Source: an uncultured Lachnospiraceae bacterium (GTDB lineage: Bacteria; Bacillota_A; Clostridia; Lachnospirales; Lachnospiraceae). From it: a DNA stretch of 5,072 bases. Position 1 is the first letter of the stretch, and each line of letters begins with the position of its first letter. The notes beneath the pieces are model-generated. The model did not search any database, was not told the DNA's origin, and was given only the letters and a program-made list of their open reading frames with translations. Position numbers and translations under genes: made by a program. The stretch spans positions 1-5,072 of the forward strand of contig CANOBT010000305.1 in assembly GCA_947564305.1 (NCBI GenBank), written 5' to 3'. This document shows, in pieces, positions 1 to 5,072 of this stretch.

Positions 1-53
1 GCCTGCAATGCCTTTTCTAAGTTTTTGCTTGTGTCATTTTTGCTCTCAATCAT
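1..53 (-). CDS. Start of an unrecognised gene, cut by the left edge
   Basis: Only about 17 codons are present, beginning MIESKNDTSKNLEKALQ, which is charged and probably helical. I do not recognise the family. The ATG at 53-51 is preceded by GAGGT (61-65) at a 7-base spacing, a good ribosome binding site, and this is why I chose this start. The same frame stays open upstream to a TAG at 140-138, reading RFTLTEESAAFFYFQKLS and onward, but that extension has no ATG, GTG or TTG. The open frame also has sensible-looking residues before the chosen start, so the true protein may begin further upstream and be broken there. All other genes in the window share this strand, but a terminator separates this one from the ABC operon. 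The coding call is tentative because the gene is truncated. Confidence 0.35.
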   Translation of the reverse strand, partial: MIESKNDTSKNLEKALQ

Positions 54-100
54 TTTTGATACCTCATTCTTTCTGTGCTGTGTTGATAGTTTCTGAAAAT

Positions 101-142
101 AAAAAAAAGCAGCTGATTCTTCCGTTAAGGTAAACCGCTACC
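101..142 (-). terminator. Possible second intrinsic terminator or attenuator upstream of the left-edge gene
   Basis: On the minus strand GGTAGCGGTT (142-133) can pair with AATCAGCTGCT (118-108), with one bulged A and several G-U pairs, and is followed at once by eight T (108-101). The U-tract is strong, but the stem is imperfect and has a 14-base loop. It lies between the strong site at 173-180 with its two-residue leader ORF and the ribosome binding site at 61-65. It could therefore act as an attenuator for the gene starting at 53, or the T8 run could simply be a homopolymer inside a broken coding sequence. Confidence 0.35.
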
Positions 143-166
143 AAAAAACAAGCATTATTCAGTTTT

Positions 167-364
167 TCATATCTCACCTTTCTGCTTTGACACTTTTAAT
201 AAGACATAAAAAAGCACTTGGGATTTTCCTAAGTGCTTTCTGTCTCTCTCCCAACAAGTGGGGAATTCATCAAGAAATATAAATAGTACTGCTACAAAAA
301 CAAATGTATCCGCTGACACTACTGTTTTAGAAATTCGTCCGTATACATAATCCACATAGTTCAT
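167..364 (-). CDS. Doubtful 65-aa ORF overlapping the ATPase stop
   Basis: The ORF starts at an ATG (364-362) that shares the ATGA junction with the stop of the ABC ATPase gene, the arrangement expected for translational coupling. The product begins MNYVDYVYGRISKTVV, has one hydrophobic stretch (about residues 18-32, ADTFVFVAVLFIFLD) and then a basic tail. There is no Shine-Dalgarno sequence of its own. A well-formed intrinsic terminator (239-208) occupies codons 42-53, so most transcripts should end before the stop codon at 169-167. That argues against a full-length product. I do not recognise the sequence. It may be a chance reading frame in the operon's 3' end, a remnant of a former fifth gene, or a small membrane peptide. 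Confidence 0.2.
   Translation of the reverse strand: MNYVDYVYGRISKTVVSADTFVFVAVLFIFLDEFPTCWERDRKHLGKSQVLFYVLLKVSKQKGEI
208..239 (-). terminator. Intrinsic terminator of the ABC operon
   Basis: The minus-strand transcript reads AAAGCACTTAGG (239-228), an AAAAT loop (227-223), then CCCAAGTGCTTT (222-211) and more T (210-208). The arms form 11 of 12 possible pairs with one A-C mismatch. The T-run reaches back into the 3' arm to make about six U in the transcript. It lies about 120 bases past the ATPase stop and is the natural end of the four-gene message. Confidence 0.8.
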
Positions 365-996
365 AGATTCACGGGAACTATCTTCCCTGCTGAAAATTCA
401 AAAATATAATCCGACAATTCCTCAATATCACCGGCAATATGGCTTGTAAGTAAAATAAGCCTGTCTGGAGACTTTAATTCTAAAAGCAATTGTTTTATTT
501 GTGCTGCACCTTGTTTATCTAAGCCGTTAAAAGGCTCGTCCAAAATAATAATCTTTTGTTTCTCCATAATTGCCTGGGCTATGGCAAGCCTCTGACGCAT
601 ACCTAATGAAAAGTTCTTGACTTTTTCATTATTGTCAGGATTCAATCCCACCATTTCCAATGTGGCTTTTATATCTTCATCATGAACGGTATTGTTTATT
701 TGTGCCAGATATTTCAAATTCTCAAATTGAGTATAATTTTCAATAAATCCCGGCTTTTCAATGAGAACTCCCAACTCTGGCAAAAAATCAATATCTTTTC
801 CAATCACTTCGTCATTTAAAGCCACTGTTCCGCCATCGGCTTTCAAAAAGCCGCAGATCGTCTTAAAAAATACCGATTTCCCCGAACCGTTTGCCCCTAT
901 AAAACCATAAATATTGCCAAAAGTCAGTTCCAGATTAATATCATCCAAAATCATTCGTTTCTTAAATTTTTTTGATAAATTCGTTATTTTCAGCAT
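361..996 (-). CDS. ABC transporter ATP-binding protein, BcrA/LanF-like (bacteriocin or lantibiotic immunity type)
   Basis: This 211-aa cytoplasmic ATPase would power the three membrane proteins encoded just before it. Walker A is GANGSGKS (34-41), the signature is FSLGMRQR (129-136), Walker B is IIILDEP (149-155), the D-loop is GLD (158-160) and the switch His is H186 in LTSH. At the Q-loop position the sequence is GVLIEKPGF, with Glu80 in place of the usual Gln. BcrA- and LanF-type ATPases of peptide-antibiotic immunity pumps carry this same substitution, described in LanF as an E-loop. The protein is a single nucleotide-binding domain, so it probably works as a homodimer. The ATG at 996 has an ideal AGAAGGAGAG site (1013-1004), with 9 bases from the AAGGAG core to the ATG. 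The gene overlaps the upstream permease stop by 7 bases (ATGCTGA). The ATPase identity is certain. The peptide-immunity role is inferred, and the substrate is unknown. Confidence 0.95.
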   Translation of the reverse strand: MLKITNLSKKFKKRMILDDINLELTFGNIYGFIGANGSGKSVFFKTICGFLKADGGTVALNDEVIGKDIDFLPELGVLIEKPGFIENYTQFENLKYLAQINNTVHDEDIKATLEMVGLNPDNNEKVKNFSLGMRQRLAIAQAIMEKQKIIILDEPFNGLDKQGAAQIKQLLLELKSPDRLILLTSHIAGDIEELSDYIFEFSAGKIVPVNL

Positions 997-1697
997 ATAT
1001 TTACTCTCCTTCTTTTAATCAGCACATAATAAAAAGATGCCACCACCATATCCATGCCCACAAGCAAGAGAAACAGAGGGGCTACTGCGATCCGACTTTT
1101 GAGAATGATAAATCTCACGGTTGACATTGCAAATAAAATGGGCACCGGTAAAACGGTATTTAATGCATAAACAGCAAAAATATACAGGAAACTGTTTTCT
1201 AATGAACAACAGTTATTCAAAATAATATATAATAACATTATGCCGAAAAAACCCAAGGCATCCATTAACAAATAAAGAAGATTCGTTACGGCTTGCCCTA
1301 AGCAGAATCCCGCAACACAATAATATACTATGTGGGAGGCACAGAGAAGTATTTCCCCCAACGCGATTACAACGATTGAATATGCGCATATAAACTTACT
1401 GTAATCAGTTATTCTGGCCAGAATATATATCATGATGTCATCGGATAATTTATCAGCAATTTTTCCCACTGTGACCAACACAATCGAGATATTCGAAAGC
1501 TTTAATAAAACGGTGTTTGACCCCCAAAAAGATATATCATTTCCGCCTTGCCAGAGAATGCCGCTGATCTCGCCATTTAATCGGATACCAGTAAAATTTG
1601 CATATATAAAATCTATTAAAACAAACAGCAAAATGGAACGGATGAGATCCCTCCCATACTCTTTCACAATTATTTTAAAGAGCTTCGACACTTTCAT
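990..1697 (-). CDS. ABC-2 type permease, third membrane subunit of the operon
   Basis: This 235-aa integral membrane protein has about six hydrophobic segments (roughly 20-37, 64-80, 101-125, 137-163, 169-190 and 206-226). It has a Lys/Arg-rich amphipathic N-terminus (MKVSKLFKIIVKEYGRDLIR) and a basic C-terminal tail (IKRRRVNIC). Length, topology and position next to an ABC ATPase fit permeases of small peptide exporters, and it resembles the poorly characterised DUF2705-like proteins found near lantibiotic genes. That last match is from memory of the family's look, not from a search. After the second helix it carries YILARITDYSKF, which parallels ISR/VSR motifs in the two preceding permeases. 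The gene overlaps the upstream permease by 23 bases. Two GGGAG sites lie ahead of the ATG (1712-1708, spacing 10; 1703-1699, spacing 1), and only the first is well placed. Translation is likely coupled to both neighbours. Confidence 0.85.
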   Translation of the reverse strand: MKVSKLFKIIVKEYGRDLIRSILLFVLIDFIYANFTGIRLNGEISGILWQGGNDISFWGSNTVLLKLSNISIVLVTVGKIADKLSDDIMIYILARITDYSKFICAYSIVVIALGEILLCASHIVYYCVAGFCLGQAVTNLLYLLMDALGFFGIMLLYIILNNCCSLENSFLYIFAVYALNTVLPVPILFAMSTVRFIILKSRIAVAPLFLLLVGMDMVVASFYYVLIKRRRVNIC

Positions 1698-2433
1698 TCT
1701 CCCAAAACTCCCATCGCTTAGATAAAAAACACACTGTTATCCAGATATGTAATGCCAGGCAGCCAACCAGGTGAATATTATAAGAGAAAATTGATCCCCA
1801 TAAAACAACGCCATCCATTACTAAAACATAATTTCTACCCGCCGAAAAGTCTAAAATAGGCAGATATTGTCCTTCTGCCACCAGAAACTCCATGGGAGCC
1901 GTCAATACAAAGTAAAGGAGAAACGGCAGCACACAAATACTGCCTCCTCTTTTTTGAATGCTCGGAAAAGCATACATAATGGAATAAATAATGTACTGAA
2001 CCAATAATCCAAGCAATAGGTACCGCGCCAACAGAAAGAAAAAAGCCAACAACATTTCCGGGCTGACAATGGCTGTATCTTTTCTCAATAAAAAAAGCGG
2101 AACGGATAATACGATACAAGTGAATATACAAGTAGATACTGCCAAGGCAACATAATCCGCAAAAATCATCCTGCGTTTACTGCCGATTCTTGAAATACAG
2201 CTATAATACGTTGAATAAACGCTTACTTTATGCTGAACCACCATGACTGGAATATAAATAATCCACAAAAAGAGATCCTTCTTCAAAAGATTAAAATAAC
2301 CGGAAACAGCCGTGACTTTATAAGCGTATATGTAAATAACCGAAAAAGAAATCTGAAAAAGCATCATCAAATAAGTGAATGGCGACGCATAAATCAGCCT
2401 TATCTTATTTTTTACCAAACATGACGGTTTCAT
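1675..2433 (-). CDS. ABC-2 type permease, second membrane subunit of the operon
   Basis: This 252-aa membrane protein begins MKPSCLVKNKIRLIYASPF. I chose the ATG at 2433 because the longer open frame, starting at 2538, would run 100 bases into the preceding gene. The chosen start lies 5 bases after that gene's TGA and has AGAGGA (2450-2445) upstream at an 11-base spacing. A TTG at 2442 is possible but sits too close to the site. Six hydrophobic segments are visible (about 20-40, 52-70, 93-116, 126-154, 166-184 and 217-237). The loop after the second helix holds SCISRIGSKRRMIFADYV, with the same spacing of ISR and basic residues as the first permease. No soluble domain or signal peptide is seen. 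It probably forms part of the transmembrane channel driven by the ATPase, but which permeases pair with each other cannot be told. Confidence 0.85.
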   Translation of the reverse strand: MKPSCLVKNKIRLIYASPFTYLMMLFQISFSVIYIYAYKVTAVSGYFNLLKKDLFLWIIYIPVMVVQHKVSVYSTYYSCISRIGSKRRMIFADYVALAVSTCIFTCIVLSVPLFLLRKDTAIVSPEMLLAFFFLLARYLLLGLLVQYIIYSIMYAFPSIQKRGGSICVLPFLLYFVLTAPMEFLVAEGQYLPILDFSAGRNYVLVMDGVVLWGSIFSYNIHLVGCLALHIWITVCFLSKRWEFWENESVEAL

Positions 2434-2438
2434 GGATG

Positions 2439-3233
2439 TCAATTTCCTCTTTTTTGATATATTTTTTCTGATATCATCAATAAGATAACCCCCGTTATAA
2501 CATAGATTCCGATTAAAACGCCATATCCGCCAATACAAAATGTCCCCCGGTATGGCTGCATTACCACATTTGGCTGCAATGCTGTGGGTAATATCATATC
2601 CAACGCGCTCGCGATGATAAAGGGTGCTACGATAACTGCAATTTTATTTTTTAAAAATGACGTTATCCCTGTTGCAAATATTAAAAAGCAAAAATAGTAT
2701 ACAATGTGCGACACATAAATTAATACAAAATACAGCATAGGATTATCTATGAAGAAATCCTCTTTGAAAGACACAATTCCCTGTATGAATTCTATAGAGG
2801 TATCATGCTGTGTTAATAATCCGGTAAGAACCGCAAGGAGAAGCTCGGAAAAAGCTAATACAATGGTACCTGACAGCGCGATGGCAAATGCTTTTTGGCA
2901 GACATATTTCAAATTTCCCTTTCTACTGACACAAAAGAACCTAAAACGATTTGTTTTCTCCAATAAATAGGTATTTAAGTAGGGAGCGGCAAGAATCACC
3001 GGCGCCAACGCCTGAACCATGTAGTAGGAGTCTTTCCACACCCGATACATATTTCCATAATATTTTTTAAAGAAAATAACATCCTCTATGTTTAACAGGT
3101 CTTGAGCAGAATCTGCTCTCAAAGCAGTTTTCCAACCGCCATAATATGCATTAATAATCATTAAACCGACAACAACAATGATAAGGACAAAGTTCAATTT
3201 TTTCAGCAATGCCCTTTTCAACTCACTTTTCAT
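2439..3233 (-). CDS. ABC-2 type permease, first gene of the operon
   Basis: This 264-aa membrane protein begins MKSELKRALLKKLNFVLII, a short basic N-terminus leading into the first helix. Six hydrophobic segments are visible (about 14-30, 70-86, 114-140, 166-190, 196-214 and 234-254). There is an extracytoplasmic-looking stretch between the first two (about 31-69) and a basic C-terminal end (EKIYQKRGN). The motif APYLNTYLLEKTNRFRFF followed by VSRKGNLKYV resembles the conserved loop of uncharacterised ABC-2 permeases in peptide-exporter operons. The start at 3233 is favoured because GGTGGG (3244-3239) lies 5 bases upstream. The upstream in-frame ATG at 3314 falls beside the promoter's -35 and cannot be on the main transcript. 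As the promoter-proximal gene it heads a four-gene unit. Function as a transporter subunit is well supported; the substrate is not. Confidence 0.85.
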   Translation of the reverse strand: MKSELKRALLKKLNFVLIIVVVGLMIINAYYGGWKTALRADSAQDLLNIEDVIFFKKYYGNMYRVWKDSYYMVQALAPVILAAPYLNTYLLEKTNRFRFFCVSRKGNLKYVCQKAFAIALSGTIVLAFSELLLAVLTGLLTQHDTSIEFIQGIVSFKEDFFIDNPMLYFVLIYVSHIVYYFCFLIFATGITSFLKNKIAVIVAPFIIASALDMILPTALQPNVVMQPYRGTFCIGGYGVLIGIYVITGVILLMISEKIYQKRGN

Positions 3234-3238
3234 GTTAT

Positions 3239-3244
3239 CCCACC
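3239..3244 (-). promoter_or_regulatory. Ribosome binding site fixing the start of the first permease
   Basis: GGTGGG on the minus strand ends 5 bases before the ATG at 3233. It is imperfect but correctly placed, and it separates the short start from the upstream in-frame ATG at 3314, which has no such site. Confidence 0.55.
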
Positions 3245-3284
3245 ATTTCTTTAAATATTCCAATTTATTGAATTGTTTATTTTT

Positions 3285-3313
3285 ATTGTAGCACAAACAT
3301 ATGCTTATTTCCA
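3285..3313 (-). promoter_or_regulatory. Extended -10 promoter of the ABC operon
   Basis: On the minus strand TGGAAA (3313-3308, 4 of 6 matches to the -35 consensus) is followed by a 17-base spacer and TACAAT (3290-3285, 5 of 6). A TGC directly before the -10 gives the extended TGN motif. This would put the transcript start near 3278 and leave a leader of about 45 bases. A short inverted repeat, CAATT-TATTG-AATTG (3261-3275), lies just inside the leader and could bind a regulator, although arms of 5 bases are weak evidence. No repressor or response-regulator gene is present in the window. Confidence 0.65.
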
Positions 3314-3319
3314 TTAAAA

Positions 3320-3470
3320 TTTGTTTAAAGTTTCTTTACGTTATTCTTCACAAGCATCATCCGCCACGACTATGAAGAATCGCTTTGCCTGTATCCTGCT
3401 CCCCTATGCCTTTTCTTCAGCAACTGTAGACTGTTTCTTCTGTTTTTTGCTTCAGCTAACTTTGTTTAAA
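3320..3470. repeat. 10-bp direct repeat flanking the GC-rich block after the recombinase
   Basis: TTTGTTTAAA occurs at 3320-3329 and again at 3461-3470 on the plus strand. Between the copies lies the block at 3361-3420, which is clearly richer in G+C than the DNA to its left. The repeat might be a trace of an element end or a recombinase binding motif. It is short and AT-rich, so chance is a real alternative. Confidence 0.3.
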
Positions 3471-3501
3471 AATAGAAAAAGACTACAACTGTTACTGTCA
3501 T
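3466..3501 (-). CDS. 11-codon mini-ORF with a very strong ribosome binding site
   Basis: Right after the recombinase stop the minus strand has AGGGAGAAGG (3513-3504), then ATG (3501-3499) and the codons for MTVTVVVFFYF before TAA. The GGGAG is 6 bases from the ATG, better than the site of most genes in this window. The peptide is hydrophobic and unrecognised. The start codon and part of the site fall in the 5' arm of a hairpin, so either the hairpin is a terminator or the site is a relic of a longer gene. In the frame past the stop, KLAEAKNRRNSLQLLKK continues open to a TAG, which could mean a broken small gene. Confidence 0.2.
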   Translation of the reverse strand: MTVTVVVFFYF

Positions 3502-3507
3502 AGCCTT
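3468..3507 (-). terminator. Possible intrinsic terminator of the recombinase gene
   Basis: Minus-strand AAGGCTATGAC (3507-3497) pairs with GTTGTAGTCTT (3489-3479) around a 7-base loop. This gives 11 pairs, 3 of them G-U, followed by a U-rich tract TTTCTATTTTT (3478-3468). It sits 16 bases past the recombinase stop, where a terminator is expected. The wobble pairs make it moderate rather than strong, and it overlaps the mini-ORF start. Confidence 0.45.
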
Positions 3508-3522
3508 CTCCCTAAAATTATG

Positions 3523-5072
3523 TTACATTACCGCTTGCTTTCTGCCAGACGAATCCATGCTTGCCCTCGGTATGTCCGGCACTCCTGCATGGAAATGTAT
3601 GCCCTTCTCCCTGTCCTCGGCTCTTATCTGCTCCTTTTGCTCGTCCATCTGCGCCTTTTTCTTTGCCTTGATGCGTTCCTCATATTCTTTCTGCTTGCCG
3701 TTGGCTTTCCGCTTCAGATAATTTTGGTGCAGCCTGTCCTTTCTCGCTTCTTTCTTTCGCATTTCCTCCAGTTCTTCAGGTGTCGGCTCTTTCTCCGCCA
3801 TAGTCGGCGGTATGTATTCCCTGATAAAGTTAAAATAAATCTCTATCTTCTGTGTTGTGTCTGCGCTCCCTTTACGGTCACGTTCATACACAATGATTTT
3901 CTCCACAAGCTCATTCAGCATTACCGTTGACATTTCTTCCGCATTACTGTATCTCTCAACCAATTTAAGGAAACGTGCGGCAGATTTGTGGTCATTTTCA
4001 TACTGTGCCTGTTCCGTTTTATAACTGTCTACCTCACTCTGTAACTGCTCCTGCTCGCCCTCATATTGGTTGTAGAGCATGGTATAACGCCTGTCTGACA
4101 GCTTCCCCAATGCGTTGTCCTCGTAAATCTTTGCAATCAGCATTTCCAGTTCCCCGATACGCTTTTCACATACATTCATACGCTTTCTCTGTTCGCTGAA
4201 ATCTACGGTCTGCCTGTCCTCAATATGCGACTGTATTTCTTCCGCAAAACGCCCTTTATCAAGACTGGCATACTGTATGACCTCTTTTATGGTCTTTGCC
4301 GCTATCTCCATGACGTGATCCGCTTTGATACGGTGCGCCGACTGGCACAATGTCCCGACTGGCTGTTTCGCATAATTTCCGCATACATACATGGGAACAC
4401 GCTTTCCGTTATTTACCCTGTGGACATACATTTTGCCGCCGCAATCGACGCAATACATCAGCCCTGTGAGTGGGTGCGCTTCGCCCCAACCATCGGGATA
4501 ACGCCTTACCTGTCCTCTGATGCGCTGTACGTTGTCAAAGGTTTCTTGGTCGATAATCGGCTCGTGGGTATCTTCAAAGATTAACCACTGGTCTTTATCC
4601 ACATAATGGCTCTTTTTGTCCTTGAAATGCTTGCGTGTCTTGAAATTTACCGTATGCCCTAAATATTCATGTTTCTGTAAAATATGTGCTATGGTGGAAC
4701 TCTGCCACTTATAAGGGTTCTTAATTTCCCTGTTCTGCCACAATCCCACGCCCAACTGCGCTTGGTGGTAGGCAGGAATGGGGATATGCTCGGCTGTGAA
4801 CTGCGTTGCAATCTGATACGGACCGTAGCCCTCCAAAGTCATTCGGAATATCCGTCTGACAATGGATGCTGCCACTTCATCAATTATCCATTGGTTTTTA
4901 TCTTCGCTGTCTTTCAGATAACCGTATGGCGGACTGCTCGCAACGTGCTTTCCGCTCTCGCCCTTTGCCTTAAAGGTAGACTTGATTTTCTTGCTGATGT
5001 CCTTTGCATAGTATTCGTTCACGATATTCTTCAAAGGCATGGACAAATCCGTCCCGCACCGGAAAGAATCAA
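3523..5072 (-). CDS. Large serine recombinase (site-specific integrase), N-terminus beyond the right edge
   Basis: This enzyme would cut and rejoin attachment sites to move a mobile element. The frame is open to the window edge; the TTG at 5046 is not the start. Counting the codon at 5070-5068 as residue 1, 515 residues are visible. The family linker after the catalytic domain comes first (GTDLSMPLKNIVNEYYAKD, 6-24). Next comes the Recombinase domain (about 37-175, with PPYGYLKD and LQKHEYLGH). A zinc ribbon follows with Cys207, Cys210, Cys230 and Cys242, then a coiled-coil region (about 290-365) and a DUF4368-like segment (LVEKIIVYERD, IEIYFNFIREY, about 385-419). The last 95 residues are rich in Lys and Glu and end near SGRKQAVM. 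The catalytic Ser cannot be checked here. The gene is noticeably richer in G+C than the ABC operon, a sign of different origin. The arrangement fits Clostridial integrative elements of the Tn5397/Tn4451 recombinase class, but exact membership is not provable here. Confidence 0.97.
   Translation of the reverse strand, partial: DSFRCGTDLSMPLKNIVNEYYAKDISKKIKSTFKAKGESGKHVASSPPYGYLKDSEDKNQWIIDEVAASIVRRIFRMTLEGYGPYQIATQFTAEHIPIPAYHQAQLGVGLWQNREIKNPYKWQSSTIAHILQKHEYLGHTVNFKTRKHFKDKKSHYVDKDQWLIFEDTHEPIIDQETFDNVQRIRGQVRRYPDGWGEAHPLTGLMYCVDCGGKMYVHRVNNGKRVPMYVCGNYAKQPVGTLCQSAHRIKADHVMEIAAKTIKEVIQYASLDKGRFAEEIQSHIEDRQTVDFSEQRKRMNVCEKRIGELEMLIAKIYEDNALGKLSDRRYTMLYNQYEGEQEQLQSEVDSYKTEQAQYENDHKSAARFLKLVERYSNAEEMSTVMLNELVEKIIVYERDRKGSADTTQKIEIYFNFIREYIPPTMAEKEPTPEELEEMRKKEARKDRLHQNYLKRKANGKQKEYEERIKAKKKAQMDEQKEQIRAEDREKGIHFHAGVPDIPRASMDSSGRKQAVM

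Larger units (their letters stand above)
54..360. other. Gene-poor interval between the ABC operon and the left-edge gene
   Basis: This stretch holds the operon terminator (208-239), a second possible terminator (101-142), and a strong ribosome binding site AAGGTGAG (173-180). That site stands before an ATG at 170 that is followed by only two codons and a TGA. A weakly supported 65-codon ORF enters from the ATPase end. I see no tRNA, CRISPR, insertion-sequence end or riboswitch here. No convincing -35/-10 pair for the left-edge gene could be picked out by eye. Confidence 0.5.

Noticed and set aside
1432..1725. 97-codon plus-strand ORF across the third permease
   Set aside because: It lies opposite a well-supported membrane gene, lacks a ribosome binding site and looks like a complement shadow.
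1835..2131. 98-codon minus-strand ORF inside the second permease
   Set aside because: It is another frame wholly inside a longer six-helix gene with good overlaps to its neighbours.
2434..2538. Longer form of the second permease starting at 2538
   Set aside because: It would overlap the first permease by 100 bases with no site at its start, and the added residues do not look like a membrane-protein N-terminus.
3321..3503. 60-codon plus-strand ORF in the spacer after the recombinase
   Set aside because: It starts at TTG with no ribosome binding site, is antisense to the hairpin and mini-ORF, and has a Cys/Phe/Leu-rich composition typical of a chance frame.
3520..3930. 136-codon plus-strand ORF opposite the recombinase tail
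   Set aside because: It is the Leu/Phe/Arg-rich complement of a Lys/Glu-rich coding stretch, a common artefact.
4225..4584. 119-codon plus-strand ORF opposite the recombinase
   Set aside because: The opposite strand encodes the zinc ribbon and Recombinase domain with clear motifs, so this frame is a shadow.
1..5072. CRISPR array, tRNA or rRNA genes, insertion-sequence ends
   Set aside because: I scanned both strands by eye and found no regularly spaced repeats, no tRNA-like cloverleaf and no transposase with inverted ends.

Overview
The window looks like part of an accessory region from a low-to-moderate GC Gram-positive anaerobe, probably of the Clostridia (Lachnospiraceae or Ruminococcaceae-like). 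The evidence is an AT-rich codon style, strong AGGAG-type ribosome binding sites, and a large serine recombinase of the type carried by Firmicutes integrative and mobilizable elements. The taxon is inferred, because no species marker is present. Every credible gene is on the minus strand, so the window reads biologically from right to left.

Right part (3523-5072): the C-terminal three quarters or so of a large serine recombinase. It has a Recombinase domain, a Cys4 zinc ribbon, a coiled coil, a DUF4368-type segment and a long Lys/Glu-rich tail. Its catalytic N-terminus lies beyond the right edge. Downstream of its stop (3234-3522) is a gene-free spacer. This holds a strong ribosome binding site with an 11-codon mini-ORF folded into a hairpin with a U-rich tail, a GC-rich block at 3361-3420, a 10-bp direct repeat, and then a sharp change to very AT-rich DNA. 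One end of the mobile element could lie here.

Centre (361-3233): a tight four-gene operon driven by an extended -10 promoter at 3285-3313. Three different six-helix membrane proteins come first (264, 252 and 235 aa), followed by one 211-aa ABC ATPase. Spacings of 5 bp, a 23-bp overlap and a 7-bp overlap point to translational coupling. The ATPase is of the BcrA/LanF type, with Glu where most ABC proteins have the Q-loop Gln. The whole looks like an exporter or immunity pump for a peptide antibiotic or bacteriocin, but with three permease genes placed before the ATPase. No precursor peptide, modification enzyme or two-component regulator is visible, so the substrate is unknown.

Left part (1-360): a convincing intrinsic terminator (208-239) ends the operon. 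It lies inside a 65-codon ORF that overlaps the ATPase stop by ATGA. Further left is a short leader-like stretch with a second possible terminator and the first codons of a gene that runs off the left edge. That gene may carry frameshifts at homopolymer runs.
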